DNA from: Owenia fusiformis
Lineage: Eukaryota; Annelida; Polychaeta; Sabellida; Oweniidae
Reading direction: 5' to 3'
Assembly (NCBI GenBank): GCA_903813345.2
Contig: CAIIXF020000006.1
Coordinates: 34,199,524-34,263,523, forward strand
DNA: 64,000 bases
Positions within the stretch are counted from its first letter, which is position 1, and every line of letters starts with the position of its first letter. The notes beneath the pieces were generated by a model. That model did not search any database, was not told where the DNA came from, and saw only the letters and a program-made list of their open reading frames with translations. The position numbers and the translations under genes were made by a program. Below, piece by piece: positions 1 through 13,000 of the stretch.

Positions 1-3000
1 ATATATTTTCCAGAATAATTGTTCAACCACGAAGTAGCAAATCCCACTCAACAAAATATATTCAAATCGGCAGCCATTCTGGAGAAGCCCATTGTATCCT
101 CTTTGAATATTACTCGGGTCAAGTGATGGCCATTTTTACATGATAGCAGCCATATTTAAACAATCCAAATCTCAGGGTCCCACCAGTAATAGCATTATTG
201 CTATAATGAGGGAACAGTTGAAGGAACGTACAGATGCTATATCTGTAATAAAACTCCATCGTTGAGAAAATTAACAATACACATTATTTCTAAGATACAA
301 TAAATACATAATGAGCTTTATTTAGATAATATACATAGATTATAACTAATATTATTGATTTGAAAGATGACTTATATTTTTAAAATCCAGCACCATGGTG
401 ACGATAGGTCTAATTTAAACAAAACATGTTCATTGGATTAGTGACATTCTTGAATAAACCAGTTTTACTTTCACATGTTTTAATTAATTATCCACCCACT
501 CCTAACAGGAGAATAGCAAGATGAAGAGCTTTGTAAATGAATGAATTGCAATTTGTTATAGAACATTTCAAGTAAGCGGCCATGTAAAATAACTCTTCTG
601 GGTTGAAAGTTTGAAATTAACATCACCTGCAAATAGGTTCCAAAGTTCATCAACTCTACTCACAATCACAAAGTTAAACACCTTCCTACTAATTATGTTA
701 TACGAGGGGTGATCAATAAGTTCTATATTTATAACATAAGCACCTTTTGAGATCAATTACTTCTTCCTTCAACATAAAGCATGTGTACAGAACAGGGAAT
801 ACATATATACATGTATTTGAATGCATTAGCATTTTACTTTGAATTGAATATAACCCCCTTCATTGCCAAACTATAATTTTGTATTAATATAATCAAATGA
901 TATATCTGAATATTCCAATCAACTATTCAAGGCTGGTTCTTTTTTCTTTTTTGACTTTTGTTAAAAAATATTTATATGTCATTGATGATGACAGAACTTT
1001 TCAAACTGCATATATGGCTTCAACAGTTCAAAACCATTAGATGCATTCATCAGAATTTCTTGTCTTACATATGCTAAACTAAAACATCCATTTATGGGCA
1101 CTTTACACAAATATATAATCTAATTATACAATCTAGTTCTATTCTCCGACTATTTCAGACAGTGAAGGCATTGTTATTTAAATGACATTTTAAGCAAGTT
1201 CTTCCATACCTAAAAGCTAATAGCCAAATATGTAAACTCTTTATTGAACTCAATTTCATAAATGTGCTTTAAGGAATAATCAAAATACCAGTCAGGATCA
1301 CATCCATTGTTCACGAGGCAGTTACATGACAAAATGTTGCCACTTAGTAAGTTATTGCAAATGGTTAAAAAGATGTTACAATTCACTGTATGCAAACATC
1401 CAACCAATGAATGTCAGTATCACAAAATGGTGATGAAATTAAAATGGTGATGACATACAAATAGAGAATTTTCATTCAGGTCGAGCCAACTTAAAAATTA
1501 ATTATTTGTATGATAATTGGTAAACAGCTTTGTTTCACAAACAGCTGAGACAAGCTTGAATAATACATGTTGATTAAAATAAAATTAGTTGTAATAAGCA
1601 GAATCAAATATTTTCTTTTATCAGACACTTCATTGAAATTCTGCATCCTGATTGGCCGAAGGCTGACCAATATCATTTTACCCAACCATTTTAATTATTG
1701 TAGATTGCCATAGAGCACCAAAGCATAACAGTGAGCAAATATCAATATCATTTATTTGAAACTTTGCATGAAAATTAATTTCAATGTTTGTAAATTATTG
1801 GCAAAAATGAAGAATGAGCTATAAATCAGACATTCTTACTGGGCATATGATTTTGCAATTCACAAATTAACTAAAATATGCAAGTCCTGTTATATTCTCC
1901 ATTGGCAAAATTTGGAGATTGTTTGTAGGCCTATATCTATATATGACAAACCTTATATGACAGTCCCACAATATTTGTTGCTATCGAAATACTGCAGAAT
2001 CAATAGAATAATTCCTTTTACATGGTATTCATTCAGCTGTTATATGTATATGAATATTTAAAATCTAACTCTTAATCAGATCATGTGAGCAATATGACTC
2101 CATCGCATGGCATTCATATCTGAAAATATTTATTTCTGCAGCCCTATTGATTAGGTTTTTATGATATGTAGCAAATGTACGTATGCGTTAATAAACTAAA
2201 ATTCTTCATTCTAATGAACCTTTTCTCTGGGGAATTTCTGGGAAATCTGATCATCAACACCAACATGGCTTTTCATCATATGACAATACATTACAAATAT
2301 AAAGCATTCTTTACAAGCACGTATATATCAGCAGTACACCAGACAACAATACTGTATTCAATCTAAAAGTAAGTATTTCTGGAATACTGAGCAGGGTGTG
2401 TCATAAGAATTTCAGACAACATGTTATTTGTGAGAATTGAAATTTAGCCCAGTTGTCATGTTATTTTCCTTTGTAATGCTGAAAAATTATCTGGTCCAAA
2501 TCAAAATTAACAGGCTCTGGGTCAATCTGTACACCACACCTTTCCTGTTAATTCTCTATACTTATTGAAACTATCAGAGTATCCATAGTATTTCATTTGT
2601 CTATAGACAAGTACCAAGACCTGCACCCTAATGCCAAATAAGGCATATACATATACTTAGGCAAATTATAGCTGACTAGAACTCTAAGCTGAACTGGATA
2701 AAATGTTTAACCCCTTGAATACCCACGGTGCCAACTATATTAGTCACAGAATTTCTCCCTAAAATGCTTCTAACTTTAACAAGTTTTGTTTTTACACAAA
2801 ACATTTATTAAAGTGGATGTTATTTAATTATTTCCAAAATGAACATGGAACATTGTATATTTTAGATAAGCAAGCAAAAAATGACAAAAGGTATTCAAGA
2901 GGTTAGGCCTAATGTAAATATTCTTTGGTCCCTCTCCCAACCTGATTTATTGATACTTTGAGTTAAGCTGTTCATCATTCAAATAAGATTGAATAAAGAA

Positions 3001-3340
3001 AACTGGTACATATGGAAATCTGTATTGAACAAATATAGGTTGATCTTCATTTTTGGTATTAACTGAAATTCAGCACTGTTCCTCAAAACTTCAACTGTGA
3101 GTTTAGCCCATTTGCAAAGTTAAACAACTTTTGGAATCTGAAAGTATTTTAATATTCTATCGTTCCAAAAGATGTTAAACTTAGTAAGGATATAATGTTT
3201 TGGTTAGTCTACTTTTGGCATGATAAACTAGCTATACTAACAGACTAGACTACTTAACAGTTTAATGCAGTCACATAAAATTCCTCGGATATAGTTTCAT
3301 TTAAATGGGCGAACCGATTTGGCCAAACTTTCTTCAGTTT
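1..3340. other. Downstream of QSOX: 3' UTR and flank, no gene seen
   Basis: Holds the QSOX 3' UTR (end not determined). Bases 20-60 show a terminus of the TCCCAACGAAC-type family (GTAGCAAATCCCACTCAAC). At 698-724 a TACGAGGGGTGATCAATAAG block resembles a mariner terminal repeat, without a partner found. The short open frames are not supported by any recognisable protein. Confidence 0.6.
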
Positions 3341-4032
3341 CTACCTTTTGGGACAGCCCAGTCTCATTTTTCTATTAACACTAAAATGGTAGTAGATAAG
3401 CATTAAAATAAAAGCAGAAATGACATAGAAACCGATGCATATTCCAATGTCATAACCGTCCATGATCCAGCCCTTAGATGTATTAATGCTGGACAAATAA
3501 CGCAAATCATTTTCATATTTTTTTCTTCCTTTAGGATTTCTTTCTGTCCTTTCTTTTTGGAAATGTCTTGCAAATTTTGGATTTACTCTCTCATTTGGTC
3601 CGTTTTCTCTTCTGGGATCATTGGGTTTATTTTTGATAAATTTTTTCGCGATTTGATAATTTTCAACGTCCATTATTATTTTTTCAGGTGAGTAGAAATC
3701 TTCTAAAAAATCTAGTATTTCTTCCTCGTCGTTCCATTTTGGAACATCTGACTGTTCGATTGTGGATTTCCGACAATGTGGACAATCTTTGACTGATGGA
3801 AACTGGATTTTTGGAAACACTGGATCTTCTGATGGATCACCATGGAGACGTTTGTTTGCTTTGTTGTGGGATCTCCAGAGCCATAATACTGCATCATCTA
3901 ATGAGTGGATTTCTTTTTCAATGGTAACTGCCATGTACTTAAAGTTTTTCGCACATTCTTTACAGCCGAAAAAGTTGGTGATGTAACCTTTCATTGCCAT
4001 GGCAACCTCTCTTGAGTCAGGATTCTCGTCAT
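3341..4032 (-). CDS. QSOX1: QSOX exon 10: Erv/ALR redox centre, tail, TM segment, stop
   Basis: Residues 423-652 and TAG. It holds both Erv CxxC motifs (CKEC 446-449, CPHC 506-509), the WLWRSHNKANKRL segment, a polar Lys/Glu/Asn-rich tail and a hydrophobic membrane span (IGICIGFYVISAFILMLIYY) followed by a basic cytosolic end. Acceptor tttcag|ATGACG. The 3' UTR lies below 3341 and its end could not be placed. Confidence 0.95.
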
Positions 4033-7000
4033 CTGAAAGTGAAATTATTGTTTCAAAACATACAATTATCATATATTGTAAGTCATTTTAAAACTCCTAT
4101 GGCTAACATACAGATAATGTACTACAATAAATGCATTTCAGATGATACATTATAATCAAACAATTTTAGTTTTTTAGGTTTCTTTATTTTACTTTACAAA
4201 TCGCTAGTAAACACTTAAAAAATAAGGGTAGTTTGTGAAAATGCTAATGCTATACTCCAGGTGCCACCCCTGCTGCCCTGCCCCATTTACCTTTACTTCA
4301 CCCCCCCCCTCCTTACCTTCTTGTTGTATCATAGCTGAGACAGTCAGTGTGTGGAATAGGGTCCACAAACCACAATTATATCCCCTCAAGTTTGGCTTGC
4401 TACCTTGACAACATGTCCATTTAATGACAGTCGGGAAATGTGTATGTGTTGTCTAAAATAAAAATAACAATATTTTGGATCATTATTAGTATTATATTAG
4501 GATGACTGGGCGATATTTATAACCAAAAATGGTGCCATGGGAAATATAAATAAAAATAAAATCAGATTGTTTAATCCTCAGAGAAAATTGTGAGCAATAT
4601 TATCAAACATGAGCAGACGGATATTGAGACCCCATAGCAACATCACAAGTACTCACAATGTCATTGTTGTAATCTATAAACTGGAGCCACTCTTGACCAG
4701 AAACACTTATCTCCTTAGTCGCCAGCCAGTTCCGTAGTTTCATCAAAAAATTAATTGTTTCCTCACTTCCAGGGAAAAACTACAATGGAGATTTTTAGTC
4801 TTATTAAAATTATTCAACAGGATATGGTAAACGATACAACATTAATACAGTATACATAATACATACAGTAAAACCTGTATATTTGAACATATCTCTAATT
4901 TAAACACCTCTCAATATGAACACTTTGTTTTCTCCAAATCTGGTCGAGGACAAAGAAATTACCCTATTTTGACCTTAAGCGACAGAGAAATAGAGAGAGT
5001 AAAACACCATAAACACCTTGGCGTTATCTTAGATAACCACCTTGATTTCAAAGAACATATAGAACAGCTTAAATTTAAAATAGACAAAATGCTAAATCCT
5101 TTAATCGCTTTAAAAAATAGAATCTCATCCAAACATCTTGAAAGAATACACCTATCTTTTATTTTGCCTAAACTAGAATTCGGCTCTATTTTCTACAACT
5201 GCGCACCAAACTTTGCCTTAATCACACTCGACAGGCTGCATTATAGAGCAGCCTTAGTAGTGTCTGGGGCCATAAAGGGTTCCTCAGAGATCAAATTTCT
5301 ATCCGCTTTAAATTGGAAATCTTTAAGTGAAAGAAGACAAGAAAAATGGCAACTCTTATGTACAAGATTAGCCAAAACAAAGTCCCTAGTTAATAAGTAG
5401 CTATGTTCATGACATATACAGAAATCTTCAAAATCCTGGGGTAGAGCGTTCTCTTCGTGCCCGACACGAATACAACATATCTGCTAAATCATCCACAAAA
5501 TTCACAAATTCCCCAGCCATTGCACCAATAAAAACATGGAAAACTATCTCTTGTGATGTCAAGAACAGTCCCTCATTATGAGCCTTTAAGTCACGTTACA
5601 ATAAATGGAAATATAACCCCAACCCCCGTTCAGTGCTGACCACAAAACTAAACCTCAAAAGATCTATCGAAATTAAATTGAATCGTATCCGAGTTGACCT
5701 GGCATCCAGAGCAGATTTTTGCAGACATAATTTTAAAGAGTTTACAGACCCCAGTTGCCCCTGTGGATATCAACAACAAACTAGATAATGGCAACTCCGC
5801 GGAGTAGCAAATCCCAACGAACAAAATATCAATTACTGAATTCCAATCAATTATACTCATTACTTTGGTTAAAATTGAAAAATTTAGATTTTAGAATTGC
5901 GAATTCCTGCAAAGCAGCCATTTTGAATTTTCTGAGGTACAAATCTGAAAAATAATAGCATGATTGTGATCTACTCCAAAATCCCTTCAACTTTGAAGGG
6001 ATCGAAAAATGATTGCGAAATCGTACATTAGATGGCCATTTTGAATTTAACGAGGCTCGAATCAGAAAAAAGATACAATATTTGCAATCTACTCTTAATT
6101 GCCTTTCATTTGAGAATAATAAAGCTATACTTCAGAAAGATCTAAAAATTAGCGAAAATTTCTGTTTTCCTGACCCCCATACACAGCCCCTGGGGCTCAG
6201 GATGAAAAACACGGAATATATGTGAAATAGATAGGTGTTGCGAATATACTACCAAAATTTCAAACAATAATATTAATTACTTTGGTTTAGAATGAAAAAT
6301 TTATGATTTTTGCGAAAAAGTCCCGTCATTTTTAAAGCGGCGGCCATCTTGAAAAGATTTTTTTGCGTAAAACTATTCATCAATATACATCTTTCCACCA
6401 AATATGAAGAAAATCCGTCTACTAATATTTGAGTTATCTTCCGGACGGACGGACGGATGGACTGACTGACTGACGGACGGACGGACGGAGGGCTTCACTA
6501 TATCCCTACCGAACTTCGTTCGTTGGGATAACTAAGTCTCATTTACTCCTTGATTGCCCTCTATCGAATGGAGCCAGAGAAGTTTTTACCCAAAACCTGA
6601 AGGAGCTGCCTAGTTTTAATTATAACAACTTTGCCACTTTAACAAAGGCTAGTGAAATCAAGATTATGCTTTTTGGAGATTGCAAACTTTCAGATGAATG
6701 TAACAAAGAAATTATTGACAAAATCATCTGATACTTTATACAAATCCATGATCGTAAGGACAAAGTTCAACCCATCTTCCATCAATCATTAAAAAAAACG
6801 TTATCTCCCATTGACTCAAATGCTAAAAACCTTTGAATATGAACACCTGATAATCCAGATACTTTATCAGACTGTAGTGCTTTTACTGTAAAATAATTAT
6901 TCAGCAAATTTACAATCATCATATTGTTGAACATCATATTTACTGTTTATACAAATAATATATAACATTATTATATCACTATCTAGCTAGCGACAGTATG

Positions 7001-10000
7001 ATTGGTCAAAACCGGGTCACATGTCGTGGGATATCTGGCGATATTCAATGGCAATGCTAATCAGATAAGACAACCGTGAGATATCTAGCGATATCCCACA
7101 CTCCTGGGAATTTTCAAAGAATTTGTTTTCGTTCAGTGTAAATAATTTAGTTCAGTGTAAGTCAAAATGGCAGACGAACCGAGTAGATTCAATGTATTTC
7201 AATGTTAACCTATGACTTAATAATATTAGGGATGTTTAGCTAGACAGTGATATAATAAAACAAATATTTCACTCTATTTTCGGTGAATACCTGTAGCACT
7301 TTCACAAGGTGATATTCCACTTGCCCTTTGGGCTTCGCGGAATATCACGTGTGAAAGATGTACAGGTATTCACCTCAATAGAGTGAAATATTTGTTCAAT
7401 ACATTAACATTAACCTAATTTTAAAATACCCCCTCCTGGTTGCAATCAGTAAAGTGTATCCAATTGTTACAAAAGACAAAATTAAAAAAACTAGGTGTCC
7501 AATATCACAATAGTGTCACAATATCACAATAATATCATAATAATATTACGATAATATCACAATATCATAATACTATCACAATATCACAATAATATCAAAA
7601 TAATATCACCATATCATGATAATATCACAATAATATCATACAAATATTACAATAATATCACAATATCATAACAATATCACAATATCTTACCTTGCACAGT
7701 ACAACTATGTAATCTTTTAGTGCAGAAAGATGTTCACCCATGATGTTTTGGTGATGTGCAATTTCCTGTCGGAGGGAGTATGCCAATGTTGATAGAAGAT
7801 CTTGCATGTGAGCGCCCATTGTCTTACTATAAATATATTTAGATTTGTTTCATAGATTTCATATCTTCACCACAGTGCTACTTGGGAAAGACAATATGGT
7901 GGCACACAGACTTCAAACTTGAAGAAATAGATACAGTGGATAAATTGTGGTCAAATATTTTTAAAATTCTAATTGTTTTGTATTAAGCCAGTGGCTCTAG
8001 AAGACATGATAATGTGAAAAATATCCATGTGCACATGATGCAGCAAGCAGTTTATCCATTTTGATATGGAATGTCTTACCTTGTTGCTATGGGCTTCTGT
8101 TTGAAGTGGACTAGTTGTCTTTGAGACTCAGATTCTGTGTGTTTAACACCTATCAGATCTTTTAAAGTAACTACTATGTCTTGCCTCTCAGTATCATCTC
8201 TGAAAGATAAACCAGAACAATATATCAATTTAAAGAAAGGGGAAAGAGTGGGAGGGCACAATTTCTATATTAATAGATAAGTAGATAAAGGCAGGTGCAT
8301 GTCAGGTACTATTATATAAGTGTTCACTATCAGCAAATAAAATACAATAATAACTGTTTTCAAGAAGGGTAATTCAAGTGATCCTGGAAATTATCGTGGA
8401 CTATTTATATCAGACTGCTTGTCAAAATTGTTCTCCATAATAATGAATAATCGTTTATATAACTATGTTCAAGAAAATCAAATGTTACAGGAAAACCAAA
8501 TTGGCTTCAAGAAAAAGTCACGAACCACAGACCATATGTTTATTATTCGTACGCTAATTGACAGATTTATACACTTTGAGAAAAAGAAAATGTATATTTG
8601 CTTTGTAGATCTAAGAAAAGCATTCGACACGATATGGCATAAGGGACTGTATCTCAAACTTCTCCAAGCAGGAATTCGAGGTCATTTTTATCACATGGTA
8701 AAACACATGTATACTAATTCAATGGCATCAGTTAGAATTAACAGTAACGGTGACCATACTGATATCTTTAAATGTGAGAGGGGGGTTAAACAGGGGGACC
8801 CACTCAGTCCATTAATGTTTAATATTTACATCAATGATGTTGTTGAAGAATTAACACTTGAATCAGACTTAAAATTACAAAAAAAAAATAAGTTGCCTGC
8901 TATTTGCAGATGATTTAGCCATAATTACTGCAAATAAAACTGATATGGACATAAAATTGAAAAAATTAAACAATTATTGTAAACAATGGAACTTAGATAT
9001 CAATACTGATAAAACTAAAATTGTAATGTTTAATAAAAGTGGTAAACGATGTAATGATATATTCTACATTGGGGACCAGGTAATTGAAAACGTATCAAAG
9101 TATACTTATTTGGGTATGGAATTCCATGCCAACGGATCGATGAAACAAGCTGCAATCTTTATTAAAGAAAAAGCAGAAAAGGCGAAATTCAGTATGCTTA
9201 CACATGGTGATATTAACCTAACTTTGTGCCTGAAATTATTTGACATATTAGTAAAACCAATTTTATTATATGGATGTGAAATCTGGGGTGCTGGTCTAAT
9301 AACTATAATAAAGATCTTCTGAAAAATAAAGATTTTGGCCTTGAAATGAAATATGACAAGTCACTTCCACCGGAATTACTACATCTATCTTTTTTGAAGT
9401 TTCTATTAGGGGTGCATAGAAAAACGAGTAATTTAGCTACGATGGGTGAGTTAGGTAGATTCCCTCTGTTTATCAATATATTTTACCAACAAGTTAAATA
9501 CTTAGATCATATAGAAAATGAAGGAACGAGTTCATTACTAATTAATGCATATGCAGATAGTATTGAACTATCAAAAGTTCATAATCAACCATCATGGTAC
9601 TATGACATTGATAAAATAATGGCATATGTTCAACCACAAGATAAAAATTACATTAAAAGTAAACCGCTTGATATTAAGAAAATCCTTGAAAAAAGATATA
9701 TAAAATTTTGGGAAAAAACTGTCAATGATAATAAAGGGAAATTAGAATTTTTGAATAATATCAAACAACGATGGGGAAAAGAACCATATTTGAATGTAAT
9801 AAAGAACGCCGAACATAGGAAATCTATGACGCGATTAAGAATAAGTGCACACAATTTAGAAATAGAGCGAGGAAGGTATACAAGACCAATAGTCCCGAGA
9901 GATCAAAGAAAATGCAAATTATGTAAAATCACCACTGGTACGGAAATTCATTTTATTTTTGAGTGCCAAAAATTGGAAAAAATGAGATATGAATACTTTG

Positions 10001-13000
10001 ATACGTTTAACTCGATTTGCCCAAATCTAACTGTATTGACTACCGAAGAAAAGGCTAATTATATGTTTAATGCTGAGGGTAACATGTGTATCACCTTTGC
10101 AAAATACCTTTATGAAATAATTGAAAAGAGATCAACAACTATATTATCAATATAAATATATACATGTAGGTGTAGGGCTGTAGGCTAATAGTAGTTGTTG
10201 GTATATATCTAATGATCAGTCAATCACATTATATTGTCATTATATGCCATGTAAAATTTGCATTGTATGTTATTGTAATTGTATGTATAGTTTTAGTTTT
10301 ATTTTATCATGTTTATTTGCTGTACACTCACCCGAAAGGGATTTTTAGTACAATAAAGCATTGAATAATAAAAAAATAAAAATAAAAAAAAAAAACATGT
10401 AAAGATTGTAATGCTCTAATGCTGAAAAGTAGGAGACCAGACCATGTTGCTGTGTAGTATATTCATATTAGATAAGAGTAAATAGAAAAAAGACAACTTA
10501 CTCTCCCATACGTTTCCAATTACCCTGCCTTGATATAGCAAATATTGCAGGATAGTCCTCAATCTGGAGTTTCAAGTCAGGTCTGGTGTCTTCCAGCATA
10601 CGTCTCACATGTAGAGTTTTGAACTGAGACAAGTCTAGCATTACCTGTAATGGAACAATAAGTCCTGTATTAAAATAACCAGTTCAATGGAATATCTCAC
10701 ATGTAGGGATTTGTGCCGAGACAAGTCTAGCATCACCTGTAATGGAACAATAAGTCCTGTAATAAAATAACCAGTTCAATGGAATATCTCACATGTAGGG
10801 ATTTGTACTGAGACAAGTCTAGCATCACCTGTAATGGAACAATAAGTCCTGTATTAAAATAACCAATTCAATGGAATATCTCACATGTAGGGATCTGTGC
10901 CGAGACAAGTCTAGCATCACCTGTAATGGAACAATAAGTCCTGTATTAAAATAACCAGTTCAATGGAATATCTCACATGTAGGGATTTGTGCTGAGACAA
11001 GTCTAGCATCACCTGTAATGGAACAATAAGTCCTGTATTAAAATAACCAGTTCAATGGAATATCTCACATGTAGGGATTTGTACTGAGACAAGTCTGCAT
11101 CATCTGTAATGGAACAATGAGTGCTGTATTAAAATAACCAGTTCAATGGAATATCTCACATGTAGGGATTTGTACTGAGACAAGTCTCGCATCACCTGTA
11201 ATGGAACAATAAGTCCTGTATTAAAATAACCAATTCAATGGAATATCTCACATGTAGGGATTTGTGCTGAGACAAGTCTAGCATCACCTGTAATGGAACA
11301 ATAAGTCCTGTATTAAAATAACCAGTTCAATGGAATATCTCACATGTAGGGATTTGTACTGAGACAAGTCTAGCATCACCTGTAATGGAACAATAAGTCC
11401 TGTATTAAAATAACCAATTCAATGGAATATCTCACATGTAGGGATCTGTGCCGAGACAAGTCTAGCATCACCTGTAATGGAACAATAAGTCCTGTATTAA
11501 AATAACCAGTTCAATGGAATATCTCACATGTAGGGATTTGTGCTGAGACAAGTCTAGCATCACCTGTAATGGAACAATAAGTCCTGTATTAAAATAACCA
11601 GTTCAATGGAATATCTCACATGTAGGGATTTGTACTGAGACAAGTCTAGCATCACCTGTAATGGAACAATGAGTGCTGTATTAAAATAACCAGTTCAATG
11701 GAATATCTCACATGTAGGGATTTGTACTGAGACAAGTCTCGCATCACCTGTAATGGAACAATAAGTCCTGTATTAAAATAACCAATTCAATGGAATATCT
11801 CACATGTAGGGATTTGTGCTGAGACAAGTCTACCATCACCTGTAATGGAACAATAAGTCCTGTATTAAAATAACCAGTTCAATGGAATATCTCACATGTA
11901 GGGATTTGTACTGAGACAAGTCTAGCATCACCTGTTATGGATCAATAAGTCCTGTATTAAAATAACCAGTTCAATGGAATATCTCACATGTAGGGATTTG
12001 TGCTGAGACAAGTCTAGCATCACCTGTAATGGAACAATAAGTCCTGTATCAAAATAACCAGTTCAATGGAATATCTCACATGTAGGGATTTGTGCTGAGA
12101 CAAGTCTAGCATCACCTGTAATGGAACAATAAGTCCTGTATAAAAATAAACAATTCAATGGAATATCTCACATGTAGGGATTTGTACTGAGACAAGTCTA
12201 GCATCACCTGTAATGGAAAAATAAGTTCTGTATTAAAATAACCAGTTCAATGGAATATCTCACATGTAGGGATCTGTGCCGAGACAAGTCTAGCATCACC
12301 TGTAATGGAACAATAAGTCCTGTATTAAAATAACCAATTCAATGGAATATCTCACATGAAGGGATCTGTGCCGAGACAAGTCTAGCATCACCTGTAATGG
12401 AACAATAAGTCCTGTATTAAAATAACCAATTCAATGGAATATCTCACATGTAGGGATTTGTGCCGAGACAAGTCTAGCATCACCTGTAATGGAACAATAA
12501 GTCCTGTATCAAAATAACCAATTCAATGGAATATCTCACATGTAGGGATCTGTGCCGAGACAAGTCTAGCATCACCTGTAATGGAACAATGAGTGCTGTA
12601 TTAAAATAACCAGTTCAATGGAATATCTCTCATGTAGGGATTTGTACTGAGACAAGTCTAGCATCACCTGTAATGGAACAATAAGTCCTGTATTAAAATA
12701 ACCAGTTCAATGGAATATCTCACATGTAGGGATTTGTACTGAGACAAGTCTAGCATCACCTGTAATGGAACAATAAGTCCTGTATTAAAATAACCAGTTC
12801 AATGGAATATCTCACATGTAGGGATTTGTACTGAGACAAGTCTAGTGTAAGTAATATAACATTGGTTAAAATACATTGATGAAATATCAAGGGCAGGTTT
12901 AGTAATGAATAAAGTAATGTTGTTCAGTTTTAAATTGGCTCAGTATAGCGAATACGGTATGTTAGTATACTTTAAGGAAAAGAGAGCTTGAGCGACTTTC

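Larger units (their letters stand above)
4864..6890. mobile_element. Pogo/Tigger-like inverted-repeat element with nested insertions (QSOX intron 7)
   Basis: Left end TACAGTAAAACCTGTATATT at 4864 and right end TTTTACTGTA at 6890, both next to TA, resemble the CAGTAAAACCTGTATATTTGAAC termini of pogo/Tigger-type elements. The short perfect inverted part is TACAGTAAAA; beyond that the ends diverge. The interior is taken up by a LINE fragment that is itself interrupted by a third element. A similar terminal piece is seen near 61985-62030. Confidence 0.55.

Noticed and set aside
4204-4389. A 61-residue stand-alone minus-strand frame
   Set aside because: It is the end of QSOX exon 9 read on into the following intron, not a separate gene.
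8350-10155. Reverse transcriptase frames as host genes
   Set aside because: Frameshifted, 5'-truncated, with an A-rich tail: a dead LINE copy, not a domesticated gene.
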